Below the pieces are notes generated by a model, which saw only the letters and a program-made list of their open reading frames with translations, made no database searches and was not told the origin of the DNA. Positions 63,701-64,000 of a stretch of DNA of 64,000 bases are shown here, in pieces (position 1 is the stretch's first letter; each line of letters begins with the position of its first letter). Source of the DNA: Adiantum capillus-veneris (lineage: Eukaryota; Streptophyta; Polypodiopsida; Polypodiales; Pteridaceae); assembly GCA_014529385.2 (NCBI GenBank), contig CM043952.1:55716619-55780618 (forward strand). The letters are read 5' to 3'. The translations under genes and the position numbers were made by a program.

Positions 63701-64000
63701 AATTGACCAGAGCCCATTCGGCATTGGGTAGATTGGAGAGGATGTGTTCACAGGTTCAGTTTCAAGAGCCTCGGACAAAGCTCTGGCTCTTTGACACTTT
63801 GGTGGCTTTTGCATTGCTCTATGGAGCTGAGATCTGGGGGCCTTCATTGGATCATCACGGGAGGACAGGTCGCACTGATGGGTGGGGGTACATGGAGAAG
63901 CCCCTGGTCTCCAAATCTGTCTCCTTCATACACCGCGTATGGGAACTTCCCAGAGACAAATACGCCTGCCTTGCACTTGAGTCCTCTCGACAATTAGCCA
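60800..64000 (+). pseudogene. LINE-A8 ORF2: endonuclease and RT, incomplete
   Basis: Endonuclease: VATWNCNG near 60805, then the 60920-61810 frame with GGVAVLFREELQP, IILGDFNARTSHH, GFTCFPHRHGASTVDYVMAQ and VDHAIVSL (the APE-type GDFNAR, S-x-V-D-Y and final DHA-I). A linker (61810-62053) is cut by a solo LTR. RT: GYRTI-equivalent NYRTIMIGHTLARLY (62950), FVDFLKAFDIVP (motif A, 63162), LGCPLSPTLFGMYVDE (63330) and YVDDIVFISDSP (catalytic, 63445, after a frameshift). The C-terminal zinc finger and PIP-like motif lie beyond the edge. Stops at about 63022 and 63274. Confidence 0.85.
62054..62593 (+). mobile_element. Solo LTR, gypsy-1 family (540 bp), in LINE-A8
   Basis: It starts TGTCACAAAGTGATGACG and ends AAGTCTGTTACA. 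It is flanked by a perfect 5-bp duplication CATGA (62049-62053 and 62594-62598). The TATA-like TAATATAAAAAG is at about 62422-62433. Removing it rejoins the LINE-A8 ORF2 linker around LLHE. Confidence 0.92.

Larger units (their letters stand above)
59581..64000 (+). mobile_element. LINE-A8, longest copy, runs off the window
   Basis: 5' UTR about 59581-59893, ORF1 at 59894-60726, ORF2 from about 60800 to the edge. It shares the ACLALESSRQLA segment at its right end with LINE-A7, which shows they are one family. A solo LTR is inserted at 62054-62593. It lies within a GWT1 intron on the opposite strand. Confidence 0.88.

Overview
The window looks like nuclear DNA of a land plant with a large, transposon-saturated genome. 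It has one recognisable host gene with introns of up to 13.5 kb, Ty1/copia and chromovirus-like Ty3/gypsy elements primed by initiator tRNA-Met, LINEs carrying zinc-binding reverse-transcriptase tails, and many long GA, CA, C and G tracts. A homosporous fern would fit, but the lineage is an inference from style and was not tested.

Host genes. The main find is a split gene on the minus strand. Nine exons between 59299 and 20218 join in phase and encode the C-terminal ~289 residues of the GPI-anchor inositol acyltransferase GWT1/PIG-W; the first exons lie beyond the right edge. Three of its eight visible introns (9.7, 13.1 and 13.5 kb) are packed with mobile elements, while the other five are 77-865 bp. 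One intron appears to use a GC donor. At the left edge a plus-strand gene of unknown function has a TATA-type promoter, a first exon resembling an organelle-targeting presequence, and a second exon ending at a good donor. A 158-residue ORF at 17.6-18.1 kb is unassigned.

Layout. 0.2-0.8 kb: left-edge gene. 1.4-1.57 kb: GGAACG-rich hAT-like MITE. 1.9-3.5 kb: LINE-C with an intact C-terminal ORF, cut into the gag of an LTR element (3.5-5.4 kb). 5.8-7.1 kb: gypsy LTR plus interior. 7.1-7.4 kb: G-rich minisatellite. 7.4-11.2 kb: copia-1, split by a second MITE. 11.2-17.4 kb: decayed gypsy-2. 17.6-20.2 kb: sparse. 20.2-59.3 kb: GWT1 with its inserted elements, namely LINE-B3, gypsy-1 (7.9 kb inside a LINE-A copy), a solo LTR, LINE-B2 interrupted by a MITE that is interrupted by copia-2, LINE-B1, and a tandem run of LINE-A copies at 53.2-57.5 kb. 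59.6-64 kb: the longest LINE-A copy, plus strand, interrupted by a solo LTR.

Most interesting biology. LINE-A copies repeatedly begin and end in GA or CA microsatellites, which suggests microsatellite-directed insertion. Four LINE-A copies conserve a C-terminal Q-x-x-I-x-D-F-F motif matching the PCNA-interacting PIP-box consensus. One LINE-A copy has the 5'-inverted structure of twin priming. The MITE family is defined by 8-bp target duplications, one of them readable inside a copia integrase frame.
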